Shown here in pieces: positions 17,042-25,772 of a stretch of DNA of 64,000 bases. The position numbers and the translations under genes are program-made. Positions within the stretch are counted from its first letter, which is position 1; each line of letters opens with the position of its first letter. Origin of the DNA: Streptomyces acidiscabies (GTDB lineage Bacteria; Actinomycetota; Actinomycetes; Streptomycetales; Streptomycetaceae); the NCBI RefSeq assembly GCF_020010905.1, contig NZ_JAGJBY010000002.1, forward strand, positions 3,410,001-3,474,000, in the 5' to 3' direction. The notes beneath the pieces are model-generated. The model did no database searches, had not been told where the DNA came from, and worked only from the letters and a program-made list of their open reading frames with translations.

Positions 17042-17976
17042 CCTCGCCGTCCACAGAGGCCACAGAGGCCACAGGGTCCGCACGGTCCGCGACGGTCGGC
17101 TTCGTCGGGCTCGGAGCGATGGGGCTGCCGATGGCCGCGAGCCTGGCCGGGGCCGGCTTCGACGTCCTGGCCTGGAACCGCGGCCGGCCGGCGCTCGACT
17201 CGGCCGTCGAGGTCGGCTGCCGTGCCGCTGAGCACCCCGGGCAGGTGGCGGCCACGGCCCCCGTCGTCCTCACCATGCTCCCCGACCTGCCGCAGGTACG
17301 GGACGTCCTCGACGGACTGCTGGCCGAACCGGCGCCGGCCCTGCACACCCTCGTCGTGCTGGGCACCGTCTCCCCGGCCGGGGTCCGCGACCTGGCCGGC
17401 GAACTGCGACCGCGTGGCATCACGGTCGTCGACGCCCCGGTCAGCGGCGGTGTCACCGGCGCCCGTGACGCCTCCCTGTCCATCATGGCGGGCGGCCCGG
17501 TGGACGCCGTCGAACGCGTCCGCCCGTATCTCGCCGCGATGGGGTCGACCGTACGCCGTATGGGAGACACCGGAGCCGGATCGCTCGCCAAGGCGTGCAA
17601 CCAACTCGTCGTCGCGGGAACCCTGGTGGCCCTCGCCGAGGCCGTCGTGCTCGGTGAGCGCGGCGGACTGGAACCGGCGGCCCTGCTGGAGGTCCTGGCG
17701 GGCGGGCTCGCCGCCTCCGAGGTGCTGGCCCAGAAACGACGCCGCCTCGCCGACGGCGACTTCAGCCCGTCAGGACCAGCGCGCTATCTCGACAAGGACC
17801 TCGGCTTCGTCCGGCAGAGCGCCGCCGACGTCCGCGTCACGCTGCCGCTGTCCGACACCGTCGCCCGGCTGTACGCGGCGGTCACCGCCCAGGGCCTCGG
17901 CGACCTGGACAACAGCGTCGTCCTGCACCTCCTGCGCGAGGGCCGCGGCCTTGCGCACCCCACGGCAGAGGACTGA
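17038..17976 (+). CDS. 3-hydroxyisobutyrate/tartronate-semialdehyde reductase-family dehydrogenase (first copy)
   Basis: A 312-residue NAD(P)-dependent beta-hydroxyacid dehydrogenase. It has the N-terminal motif VGFVGLGAMGLPMAASLA, the substrate-binding segment VVDAPVSGGVTGARDASLSIMAGG, and the catalytic Lys in GSLAKACNQLVVAG. GTG at 17038 overlaps the previous stop (GTGA). The family covers 3-hydroxyisobutyrate, tartronate semialdehyde and related substrates; which one cannot be told. The first residues are a low-complexity Ser/Thr/Ala/Glu tail with a repeated CACAGAGGC unit in the DNA. Confidence 0.87.
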   Translation: MTSPSTEATEATGSARSATVGFVGLGAMGLPMAASLAGAGFDVLAWNRGRPALDSAVEVGCRAAEHPGQVAATAPVVLTMLPDLPQVRDVLDGLLAEPAPALHTLVVLGTVSPAGVRDLAGELRPRGITVVDAPVSGGVTGARDASLSIMAGGPVDAVERVRPYLAAMGSTVRRMGDTGAGSLAKACNQLVVAGTLVALAEAVVLGERGGLEPAALLEVLAGGLAASEVLAQKRRRLADGDFSPSGPARYLDKDLGFVRQSAADVRVTLPLSDTVARLYAAVTAQGLGDLDNSVVLHLLREGRGLAHPTAED

Positions 17977-17979
17977 ACA

Positions 17980-18864
17980 GTGCAGACAGAAGAGGAGGTG
18001 GGGGTGGCCGGACTCGGCGTCATGGGCTCGGCGATCGCCCGCCGGCTCCTGCGGCGCGAACACGCGGTGCGGGTGTACGACATCCGGCCCGACGCCGTCG
18101 CGGACCTCGCCCGTGACGGGGCGCTCGCCGCAGAGACGGCGGCTCGACTGGCCGGGGCCCGCGCGGTGATCCTGTCCCTCAACACCGCCGAGATCGTCGA
18201 ACACGTGGTGTTCGGCCCGGACGGCGTCCTCAGCGCCGCGCCGGACGGTGTGCTCGTCATCGACATGTCCAGCATCGACCCCGGCAGCACCCGCGCATTC
18301 GCCGAGCGCGCGGGGCGGCTGGGCGCGGGCTGGGTCGACGCGCCGCTCTCCGGCGGGGCTCCGGGGGCCGAGCGCGGCGACCTGACCCTGATGCTCGGAG
18401 GCGACGAGAAGGACGTGGAGCGGGCCCGGCCCGTCCTCGCCGCGCTGGCGGCCCGGCTGACCCATCTCGGGCCCGCCGGATCAGGACAGCTGGTGAAGTC
18501 CGTCAACCAGGTGCTGGTCGGCTGCGGATTCGCCGCGCTCGCCGAGGCGGCGGCCCTGGTACGGGCGGCGGGTCTGCCACCCCGGCAGGTGCTCGGCGCG
18601 CTCAGCGGAGGCAGGGCCGACTCGGCGCTGCTCCAGGAGTTCTTCGTCAAGTTCGCCGAGGCCGACCTCTCCCCGACCGGACGCGTCAGCAACATGGTCA
18701 AGGACCTGGAGGCCGCCCGCGACCACGCACGCGCGGCCGGCGTACCGCTCCCGGTCACCACCTGCGTGGCCGAACTCCACCGCTGGCTCACCACGGCCGG
18801 CCACGGCGACGCCGACAACGCGGCGCTGATGCACTACTACGCTCCGCAGGAGGTACGGCCGTGA
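17980..18864 (+). CDS. 3-hydroxyisobutyrate dehydrogenase-family protein (second copy)
   Basis: A 294-residue relative of the preceding gene product, from GTG at 17980, three bases after that gene's stop. The cofactor motif is VGVAGLGVMGSAIARRL, followed by VDAPLSGGAPGAERGDLTLMLGG and the catalytic Lys in GSGQLVKSVNQVLVG. The two copies are clearly divergent and so likely act on different substrates or steps. It ends the catabolic operon, facing the ferredoxin gene across a hairpin. Confidence 0.87.
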   Translation: MQTEEEVGVAGLGVMGSAIARRLLRREHAVRVYDIRPDAVADLARDGALAAETAARLAGARAVILSLNTAEIVEHVVFGPDGVLSAAPDGVLVIDMSSIDPGSTRAFAERAGRLGAGWVDAPLSGGAPGAERGDLTLMLGGDEKDVERARPVLAALAARLTHLGPAGSGQLVKSVNQVLVGCGFAALAEAAALVRAAGLPPRQVLGALSGGRADSALLQEFFVKFAEADLSPTGRVSNMVKDLEAARDHARAAGVPLPVTTCVAELHRWLTTAGHGDADNAALMHYYAPQEVRP

Positions 18865-18880
18865 GGGCTGCTCAGCCCTC
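18863..18880. terminator. Hairpin at convergent gene ends
   Basis: GAGGGCT and AGCCCTC, perfect 7-base arms around a 4-base loop, span the stop codons of the convergent dehydrogenase and ferredoxin genes, which are 7 bases apart. A bidirectional terminator is the obvious reading; there is no T-run, as is common in streptomycetes. Confidence 0.5.
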
Positions 18881-19066
18881 GGAGATGCTGATGGCCCTGA
18901 CCGGGCAGGTGCGGACCGCCTCCCGCAGCAGCGGGTCCCCGCCGCCGTCCTCGCGGCCCGGCAGCACCTCGCTCAAACCGTCCTCGTCCTGAGTGAAGAC
19001 GCCGGGCGCGGTCAGGGCGCACTGGGCCGAGCCGATACAGACGTCCCTGTCGATCTCGATACGCAT
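18872..19066 (-). CDS. Small ferredoxin, P450 partner
   Basis: A 64-residue ferredoxin with the pattern CIGSAQC near the start and TCPVRAI near the end, typical of [3Fe-4S] or [4Fe-4S] ferredoxins that feed electrons to bacterial cytochromes P450. ATG at 19066 has AGGAG 9 bases upstream; an in-frame TTG at 19075 is less likely. It lies 12 bases downstream of the P450 gene on the same strand, so they are co-transcribed. Confidence 0.92.
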   Translation of the reverse strand: MRIEIDRDVCIGSAQCALTAPGVFTQDEDGLSEVLPGREDGGGDPLLREAVRTCPVRAISISEG

Positions 19067-19078
19067 GGCGGCCAACTC

Positions 19079-20266
19079 CTACCAGGTGACGGGAAGTTCG
19101 AGCATTCCCTGGATCGTGTCGCCCGGCTTGAAGGGAATCTCCTCAGCGGGCGCGGCCAGCCGCAGACCGGGCAGCCGTTCGAAGAGTGTCCGCAGCGCGA
19201 TCTCCATCTCGGCCCGCGCCAGGTTCTGCCCGAGACACTGGTGGACGCCGAAGCCGAACCCCAGGTGCTGCCGGGCCGGGCGGTGCCAGTCCAGCTCGTC
19301 GGGGTTCTCGAAGGCGTCGGCGTCGCGGTTGATGAGGGACGGCGTGAAGATGAGCCCCTCGCCGGCCCTGATCGTCGTACCGGCGATCTCGATGTCCTCG
19401 ACGGCCAGCCGCAGGAGCCCGTCCGCGATGGCCAGGAACCGCATCAGTTCGTCCACCGCGGCGGGCCACAGGGACGGGTCGGCGCGCAGTTCGGCCAGTT
19501 TCTCCGGGTGCTGGAGCAGGGTGAAGGTACCGAGCGAGAGCATGTTCGCCGTCGTCTCGTGCCCGGCCACCAGCAGGATGAACGCCAGGGCGACCAGGTC
19601 GGCCCGCTCCATCTCCCCTTCGACCATCTGCGTCCGGATCAGGTCGTCGAGCAGTCCGCCACCGGGCGTCACCTGTTTGCGGTCGATCAACGCGCCGAGG
19701 TAGGCGTCGAGTCGGGAGCCCGCGTCGGCGGCGTCCTCGGGCAGGCCGCGCGACATCCTGCGGCACTGCGTCTCGAAGAACTCGTGGTCCTCGTACGGGA
19801 CGCCGAGCAGCGAGCAGATCACCATCGACGGCACGGGCAGCGCGAAGGCGTTCACCAGCTCGGCCGACGGGCCCCGCGCCACCATCGCGTCGAGCAGTTC
19901 GTCGACGGTTCGCTGGATCTGCGGCCGGAGTTCGGCCGTCCGCTTGAGTGTGAAGCTCGGGATCAGCGCCCGCCGTTGGACGGCGTGCTCGGGATCGTCA
20001 ATGCCGCACACCGTCGGACGGCGGTCCCGGACGCCCGTGGCGAAACGCGGGTCGGGGATCGGGAAGCCGTCGCGCCATGCCTCGACGGACACGCGCTGGT
20101 CGACCATCAGTTCGCGGGCCACGGTGTGGCCGGTGACCACCCACACCTCGCGGCCGTCGTACAGGGTGATCCGTGACAGCGGCCGTGACAGCTCCTCGTA
20201 GGCGGCGGGCGGGCGATAAGGACAGGTACGGTCCTGAGGAAAAGGCAGAGCGGCGGACTGCGTCAT
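19079..20266 (-). CDS. Cytochrome P450 monooxygenase
   Basis: A 395-residue soluble class I P450. It has the I-helix oxygen-activation motif AGHETT, the K-helix ExxR as DELMR, and the haem-binding loop GFGFGVHQCLGQNLAR with the Cys ligand. The B-prime region and the active-site segment FLAIADGLLRLAVEDIEI do not reveal the substrate. ATG at 20266 has GAGG 6 bases upstream and gives a standard N-terminus (MTQSAALPFPQDRTCPYRPP); a longer form to 20365 is unlikely. Paired with the downstream ferredoxin, it is the likely late-stage hydroxylase or epoxidase of the polyketide. The ferredoxin reductase is not in the window. Confidence 0.93.
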   Translation of the reverse strand: MTQSAALPFPQDRTCPYRPPAAYEELSRPLSRITLYDGREVWVVTGHTVARELMVDQRVSVEAWRDGFPIPDPRFATGVRDRRPTVCGIDDPEHAVQRRALIPSFTLKRTAELRPQIQRTVDELLDAMVARGPSAELVNAFALPVPSMVICSLLGVPYEDHEFFETQCRRMSRGLPEDAADAGSRLDAYLGALIDRKQVTPGGGLLDDLIRTQMVEGEMERADLVALAFILLVAGHETTANMLSLGTFTLLQHPEKLAELRADPSLWPAAVDELMRFLAIADGLLRLAVEDIEIAGTTIRAGEGLIFTPSLINRDADAFENPDELDWHRPARQHLGFGFGVHQCLGQNLARAEMEIALRTLFERLPGLRLAAPAEEIPFKPGDTIQGMLELPVTW

Positions 20267-20404
20267 CGGTGACCTCGCAGGCGAAGGGCTGGAGTCGGCC
20301 TGCGAGCAGTAAACAGGCGGCGCCGGCCGGCCCGTTCGCGTCACGGTGCCAAAACCGGCCCCCATCTCTGGTCGCCCGGACCAATCCCGCCGGGCCCTTG
20401 GACC

Positions 20405-22702
20405 GTGTCACCAGATTCGGGCGCGACGTTGGGACCACGGAGCGAGAACCCGCACACACGGGGATTGTCTACTCACCGCATGCTGAGCTCGCGACCCGCC
20501 CCACCAGCGGCACGGCCGACCGCAGGGTTCCCGGACGACGGTCCGCCGGTGAGACCGGGTGCGTTCGTCGGCCGCCGCAGCGAACTGCGCATGCTCCGGC
20601 AGGCGGCCGGCAGACACCGGCTCGTCACCCTGACCGGGCCGGGCGGATGCGGCAAGACCCGGTTGCTGGCGGAGGCTCTGCGCGGCTCGCTCGCACGCGC
20701 CGACCAGAACGTGTGGTGGGTGGACCTCGCACCGGCGGCCGACGGCCCGGCCGTCACCGAGCTGATCGCCGCAGCGGTCGCCTCGAAGCCGGCTGCCGAC
20801 AGGCTGGTCTCCGCCATCGGCGACCAGCACGCCGTACTCGTCCTGGACACCTGCGAGCGCGCCCTCGACCCCTGCGCCCGGCTCGTCGCCGAGCTGATCG
20901 ACCGCTGCCCGGGGCTACGGATCCTGGCCACCGGCCGGGAGGCACTGGCCCTGCCCGGCGAGGCGGTCGTCCCGGTCCCGCCCCTCTCCGTCCCCCCGCC
21001 AGGGCACCGCCTCAGCCTCTGGGAGCTGGGGCGGACCGACGCCGTCCGGCTGTTCGTCGACAGGGCCCGCGCCGCCGCACCCGACTTCGAGCTGACCGAG
21101 GCCAACGCCGCCGCCGTCGGCACGCTGTGCGCTCACCTCGACGGCCTTCCCCTCGCCATCGAACTCGCCGCGAGCCGCGTGGCGCGACAGCCGCTGGACG
21201 AGATCCTCCCCGCGTTGTACCGCGACAACCGGCAAGCGAGCCTGCGCACCGTCGCCGACGGGAGCTACCAGTTGCTCGGCGCACGCCACCGGGCCGTACT
21301 GCGCAGGCTGTCGGTACTGCCGAGGGACGTCGCCCTCGACGCCGCCGAGGCGGTGTGCGCCTTCGGCGACGTATCGGCGGCCGAACTGCCCGGTCTGCTG
21401 GCGGATCTCGCGGCGAAATCGCTGCTCACCCGCTGCCCGCCCGCCGCCGGAGGCGGAATCCGGCAGCTCGGGACCGTCCGGCGGTACGCCGCCGACCGCC
21501 TCGCCGAGGCCGGCGAGCAGGCCGCCGCCCGGCAAGCCCTGATCGCCTGGCTGGACGACCGCGCGACGGAGTTCGTCCGGACCGGGTACGTACCGGAGCA
21601 GACGGCATGCTGGATCGCCGCGCGGAGCGAGTACCTGGCCCTGGCGGTCCGTTGGACCGGCGGACGTCACCTCGCCCTGGCCACGATGTACGGCTGGCAC
21701 CTGGCGCGGACCGGTGACCTCCGGGCCGCCGAACGCGTCCTGGAGCAGGCGTCTCTCCGCTCACCGCATCGCGATGTGCTCCTCACTCATCTCGCCGGGG
21801 TGCGGTTCGCCTCGGGCGCGCGGGCGGCCGGTATCCAGGGCCTGGAGCAGGCGGTCTCGGCGCTCGAACAGGCGGGGAACGACGCCGGCCTTGCCGCAGC
21901 GCTGCTGGCCCTCGGTGCCGCCCGCGCGCGCGAAGGCGAGACGGCATCGGCGGTACGGCACTACGAGGACGCGTCGGCGTTGCTGACCGCGCGCGGCGAG
22001 CACGCGGGCGTCGCCGCCTGCCGGCTCTACCTCGCCTGGCTCGCGGCGCGGTGCGGGGACCCCGACCGCGCGGAGCTGGCCACCGAACAAGCGCTGCCGG
22101 TGCTGCGCCTGTACGGCGAGTCGCGCCTCGCGTCGTTCGGATGGTGCACCGTCGGCACCGCCGCGCTGGCCCGGGGCGATCTCGTGACCGCCGAGTCGGC
22201 GTTCTCGCAGGCCGTCGAGTGCGCCGAGGACGATGAGCCGGCGCCCGCGCTGGACGGACTGGCGGCAGTGGCCGCGAGCACGGGCCGGCACCGGCGGGCC
22301 ATCGTCCTCAGAGCGGCGGCGGAAAGACTCACGCGCACGCCGTCCACCTCGCCGTGGCACAGCCTGTTCACTGGCAAGCCCCTCGTCACCGGCCCCCTGC
22401 TCGAAGCGGGGACGTACCGCGCCGCCGAGCGACTGGCCCGCAGGATGACCCGTCAGCAGCTCCTCGACTACGTGCACAGCGGCACCGCACGTCCCGCCAC
22501 CGCCGAGCCACCGCTGAGCCGGCGGGAGAACCAGGTCGCCGAGTCCGTCGCGGCCGGGCTGACCAATCGCGGGGTCGCGGCGAGGCTCCAGATCTCGGAG
22601 CAGACCGTCGGCTCCCACATCACCAGCATCTACTCCAAGCTGGACCTGAGTTCTCGCTGCGAGCTGGCGACGTGGCTCGCGGCCAGAGCCTCCGGAGAGT
22701 GA
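20405..22702 (+). CDS. LAL-type LuxR regulator (first of tandem pair)
   Basis: Up to 765 residues. An N-terminal STAND/AAA ATPase has FVGRRSELRML, P-loop GPGGCGKTR near residue 80 and AVLVLDTCERAL as Walker B; helical TPR-like repeats fill the middle, and a C-terminal LuxR helix-turn-helix covers the last 65 residues (LSRRENQVAESVAAGLTNRGVAARL). The start is uncertain: GTG 20405 and ATG 20480 both lack a clear ribosome site. The promoter region is shared with the divergent P450. LAL regulators such as PikD and RapH activate macrolide PKS operons, and this one probably does the same here. Confidence 0.88.
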   Translation: MSPDSGATLGPRSENPHTRGLSTHRMLSSRPAPPAARPTAGFPDDGPPVRPGAFVGRRSELRMLRQAAGRHRLVTLTGPGGCGKTRLLAEALRGSLARADQNVWWVDLAPAADGPAVTELIAAAVASKPAADRLVSAIGDQHAVLVLDTCERALDPCARLVAELIDRCPGLRILATGREALALPGEAVVPVPPLSVPPPGHRLSLWELGRTDAVRLFVDRARAAAPDFELTEANAAAVGTLCAHLDGLPLAIELAASRVARQPLDEILPALYRDNRQASLRTVADGSYQLLGARHRAVLRRLSVLPRDVALDAAEAVCAFGDVSAAELPGLLADLAAKSLLTRCPPAAGGGIRQLGTVRRYAADRLAEAGEQAAARQALIAWLDDRATEFVRTGYVPEQTACWIAARSEYLALAVRWTGGRHLALATMYGWHLARTGDLRAAERVLEQASLRSPHRDVLLTHLAGVRFASGARAAGIQGLEQAVSALEQAGNDAGLAAALLALGAARAREGETASAVRHYEDASALLTARGEHAGVAACRLYLAWLAARCGDPDRAELATEQALPVLRLYGESRLASFGWCTVGTAALARGDLVTAESAFSQAVECAEDDEPAPALDGLAAVAASTGRHRRAIVLRAAAERLTRTPSTSPWHSLFTGKPLVTGPLLEAGTYRAAERLARRMTRQQLLDYVHSGTARPATAEPPLSRRENQVAESVAAGLTNRGVAARLQISEQTVGSHITSIYSKLDLSSRCELATWLAARASGE

Positions 22703-22707
22703 CCGCG

Positions 22708-24990
22708 ATGACGCCGACCTGGTCGCGGTGCTCGTCCTGCGGCGGCCCCCTGCCCACCGGACGGCCGGGACCGGCCGCGACGTACTGCTCCAACGCGTGC
22801 AGGCAACGCGCCCATCGCCGGCGCCAGCACGACCGGACAGCGCTCGGTGTCGTCGGCGGCACCGGCAGCGTCCGAGCCCTCCAGCCGACGGCCGACAGCT
22901 TCGTCGGCCGCGAGACCGACATCGCGCACGCGGTACAACTGCTCCGGCGCCACCGGCACCTCACGTTCGTGGGACCGCCGGGCGTGGGCAAGTCCCGGCT
23001 GGCCCGCGAACTCGCCCACCGGACCAGGCAGTCCTACCCGGGCGGTGTGTGGCGCCTGGACCTGGGCTCCGTCACGGAACCGGCCGAGGCCCGCGCCGAC
23101 CTCGCCGGGGCGCTGTGCCTCGGGCGGCTTCCCGCGCTGGTCCTGCTGGACAACTGCGACGAGGCCCTCGACCTGGCCGCCGGGCTGGCCGAGTACGTGT
23201 CCGGTCGGCGGCCCCACGCGACGACCCTGCTCACGAGCCGGGAACCGGTGCGCCTCGCCGACGAGATGCCGGTGCCGGTGAGCCCGCTGCCGGCCGCCGG
23301 ACGGGCCGACCGGGACACGCCCGTCTCCGCCGCCGTCCGCCTGTTCGTCGAGCGGGCCGATCCCTCCTTCGCCCTGGACCCGGGCAACGAGGACGACGTG
23401 GTCCGCCTGTGCGCACGCCTCGACGGCCTGCCGCTGGCCATCGAGTGCGCCGCGCGGAGAACCGGGTTCTTCACGCCGGGCGAGATCCTCGAACGGCTCG
23501 GCGACGGACTCGACCTGCTGAGCGGGCCCGGCCGGTGCCGGGGCCCGCGCGAGGCTCTCCGGCGGAGCTACCTCCTGCTCGGCCGGAGCGAACAGGCGGT
23601 GTTGCGGCGGCTGTCCGTGCTGGGCACCGAGTTCGACCTCCCCGACGCGACGCTGGTCTGCGCGGGCGAGGACGTCCCCGCCACCGCCGTCGGCGACCTG
23701 GTCGCCCGCCTCGCGGCGAAATCCCTCGTCACCGTCGCCGACGGGCGATACCGCCAGCTGAACGTGGTGCGCGGGTTCGGCCGCGACGCCCTCGCCGCCG
23801 AGGGCGAGGACGCCGACGTACGCGACCGGTGGGTCGCCGCGCTCGTCCGCGCCATGGAACGGGACGGCAGCGTCGCGGCGGACCGCGAGACCCTGCTGGA
23901 CGCCTACGGCTGGGGGAGCGACCGCCGCCCCGAGTGGACGGGGCCCCTCGCCGTCGCGCTCGGCCGCTGCCTGCTGTGGCACGGCCAGGTCCGGCCGTCC
24001 GACTACGACCTCGTACGGTCCGCGCGCACCGTGGTCCCGCCGGACTCCCCGTGGTCGGGCCCCCTGCTGCTGGAGTGTGCCGCGCTGGCCGGCTGGGTCG
24101 GTGACAGTGCCGGCGCCCTGGCGTTCGCGCTGGACGGCATCGAAGCCGCGCGCGCACCGGCGCTGCGGGCCCGGGCGCTGCTCGAACTCGGTGCCGCGTA
24201 CTCCTCGGCAGGTGAACTCGCCCGCGCCGGGCGCTATTTGGAGGAAAGCCTCGCCATGAACCGCGCGGCCGGGCAGGAAGGACAGGTCGGCGCGTGCCTG
24301 TACCGGCTGGCGGCCAACGCCCTGTCCCTCGGGGACGCCCACCGCAGCGGCGCCCTGGCCGCGAAAGCCGTCGCGTCACTGAAGGTGTCGGGCCCCCGCC
24401 CGATGCTGCTGCTCGGCCTGCACCTGGCCGGCCATGCGGCCGTCGTCCGGGGCGACGTCGAACACGCGCGTGCGCGTTTCGTCGAAGGACTCCACGCGGC
24501 CGAGGGACTTCCCTGGGCCGCCGGTCTCATGCTGGAAGGCCTGGCCGTCAAAGCCGTACGGGACGGGTACGCGGCGCCGGGGCTCTACATCGGCGGCGCG
24601 GCGCTCCGTTTTCGCACCGTGGTCCCGCGCCCCGGGCAGGGGTGGGACCGGTTGGTGAGGACCACCCTGGAGCGTGCGCGCGGCGAGGTCGACGTACGGG
24701 AGAACCAGCGGATCGGCGCGGCAGCGGCCCGGGCGACGGTCCAGGACCTGGTGGCCTACGTCCGGCCGTGCGGGGAGTCCGGTGACGACCCGACGGCACG
24801 TCCCCTTCTCGCCGAAGGGGAACGCGACCTGCTCACGCTGGTCGGGCACGGGCTGACCAACGTGCAGATCGCGCGGCGGCTGCGGATCTCACCGCGCGCG
24901 GTCGCCTACCGGCTGACCGGCGTACGCCGCAAACTCGGCCTGCGCTCGCGGACCGACCTCGCCGTATGGGCGGGCCGCGATCCCGGCTGA
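22708..24990 (+). CDS. LAL-type LuxR regulator with N-terminal Cys cluster (second of tandem pair)
   Basis: A 760-residue regulator. Residues 8-32 hold four cysteines in a CSSC...YCSNAC layout followed by basic RQRAHRRR, suggestive of a small zinc-binding module. The ATPase domain follows (FVGRETDIAHAVQLL, P-loop GPPGVGKSR, LVLLDNCDEAL), then TPR-like helices, then a C-terminal LuxR helix-turn-helix (LVGHGLTNVQIARRLRISPRAVAYRL). ATG at 22708 is 5 bases after the previous stop with GGAG 10 bases upstream; an upstream frame extension would overlap the first LAL gene by 350 bases and is rejected. It resembles its neighbour in ATPase and TPR parts, indicating an old duplication. Confidence 0.87.
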   Translation: MTPTWSRCSSCGGPLPTGRPGPAATYCSNACRQRAHRRRQHDRTALGVVGGTGSVRALQPTADSFVGRETDIAHAVQLLRRHRHLTFVGPPGVGKSRLARELAHRTRQSYPGGVWRLDLGSVTEPAEARADLAGALCLGRLPALVLLDNCDEALDLAAGLAEYVSGRRPHATTLLTSREPVRLADEMPVPVSPLPAAGRADRDTPVSAAVRLFVERADPSFALDPGNEDDVVRLCARLDGLPLAIECAARRTGFFTPGEILERLGDGLDLLSGPGRCRGPREALRRSYLLLGRSEQAVLRRLSVLGTEFDLPDATLVCAGEDVPATAVGDLVARLAAKSLVTVADGRYRQLNVVRGFGRDALAAEGEDADVRDRWVAALVRAMERDGSVAADRETLLDAYGWGSDRRPEWTGPLAVALGRCLLWHGQVRPSDYDLVRSARTVVPPDSPWSGPLLLECAALAGWVGDSAGALAFALDGIEAARAPALRARALLELGAAYSSAGELARAGRYLEESLAMNRAAGQEGQVGACLYRLAANALSLGDAHRSGALAAKAVASLKVSGPRPMLLLGLHLAGHAAVVRGDVEHARARFVEGLHAAEGLPWAAGLMLEGLAVKAVRDGYAAPGLYIGGAALRFRTVVPRPGQGWDRLVRTTLERARGEVDVRENQRIGAAAARATVQDLVAYVRPCGESGDDPTARPLLAEGERDLLTLVGHGLTNVQIARRLRISPRAVAYRLTGVRRKLGLRSRTDLAVWAGRDPG

Positions 24991-25001
24991 GGACGGCTGT
25001 A

Positions 25002-25766
25002 CTAGACGCGGTACGGGGACGCGGGGACGAGGGCCTCGGTGATCGCCTGGATGACCTGCGCGCTATGGGCGTTGAGGTAGAAGTGGCCGCCGGTGTACGT
25101 CCGCAGGGTGAACGGCCCGTTCGTCTGCTCGCGCCAGTCGGCCGCCTCGTCGGGGGTCACCCGGGGGTCGGTGTCGCCGAGGTGGGCGTGGATCGGTGTG
25201 TCGAGCAGCGGACCCGGTATGAAGCGGTAGGTCTCGACGGCGGTGTAGTCCGACCGCAGCGTCGGCAGGAACAGCCGCACCAACTCGTCGTCGCCGAAGA
25301 CCCGTTCATCCGTGCCGCTGAGCTTCCTGACCTCCGCGAGGAGCCCGGCGTCGTCGCGCAGGTGCACGGTTTCCGGGCGGATACGGGTGGGGGCGACCCG
25401 GCCGGAGACGAACAGGGCGAGGGGCACCGTACCGGCCCGTTCGAGCCGCCGGGCCACCTCGAAGGCGACGCTGGCGCCCATGCTGTGGCCGAAGAGGACG
25501 GTGGGCCGGTCGAGCCACCGAGGCAGCAGTACCGACGCGATCGTCCCGGCGAGGTCCACGAGGGACGTGACACCGGCTTCGTGCCGCCGGTCCTGCCGGC
25601 CGGGGTACTGGATCGCCAGCACCTCGGCCCCCGGAGCCAGCGCCTTGGCGACCGGGAGGAAGTAGCTGGCCGAACCGCCGGCATGCGGAAAGCACACGAC
25701 CCGGTACGGCGCGTCCTCAGCGGCGGCGAACCGGCGGATCCACCGGCCGTCGTCGTTCGTCTCCAT
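25002..25766 (-). CDS. Type II thioesterase
   Basis: A 254-residue alpha/beta hydrolase of the PKS/NRPS editing thioesterase family. It shows VVCFPHAGGSASYFLP, the nucleophile elbow GHSMGA, the Asp region LGDTDPRVTPDEA and the catalytic His in GGHFYLN. These enzymes hydrolyse mis-primed or stalled acyl groups from ACPs. ATG at 25766 is 6 bases after the stop of the TD-terminated PKS gene, so the two form one operon. As the PKS is released by a reductase, this protein is for editing rather than release. Confidence 0.94.
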   Translation of the reverse strand: METNDDGRWIRRFAAAEDAPYRVVCFPHAGGSASYFLPVAKALAPGAEVLAIQYPGRQDRRHEAGVTSLVDLAGTIASVLLPRWLDRPTVLFGHSMGASVAFEVARRLERAGTVPLALFVSGRVAPTRIRPETVHLRDDAGLLAEVRKLSGTDERVFGDDELVRLFLPTLRSDYTAVETYRFIPGPLLDTPIHAHLGDTDPRVTPDEAADWREQTNGPFTLRTYTGGHFYLNAHSAQVIQAITEALVPASPYRV

Positions 25767-25772
25767 CGTTCG

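Noticed and set aside
10033..18864. Catabolic block as a deoxysugar pathway for glycosylating the polyketide
   Set aside because: There is no nucleotide-sugar synthase, dehydratase, aminotransferase or glycosyltransferase in it; the genes are importer and acid-oxidising dehydrogenase types.
22354..22707. Longer start for the second LAL regulator
   Set aside because: It would overlap the preceding LuxR gene by about 350 bases and add an Arg-rich segment with no homology; ATG 22708 has a ribosome site and gives a Cys-rich N-terminus that makes sense.
25002..25766. Type II thioesterase as the chain-releasing enzyme
   Set aside because: The terminal module carries a thioester reductase with intact Tyr and Lys motif, and the free thioesterase has the features of the editing family.
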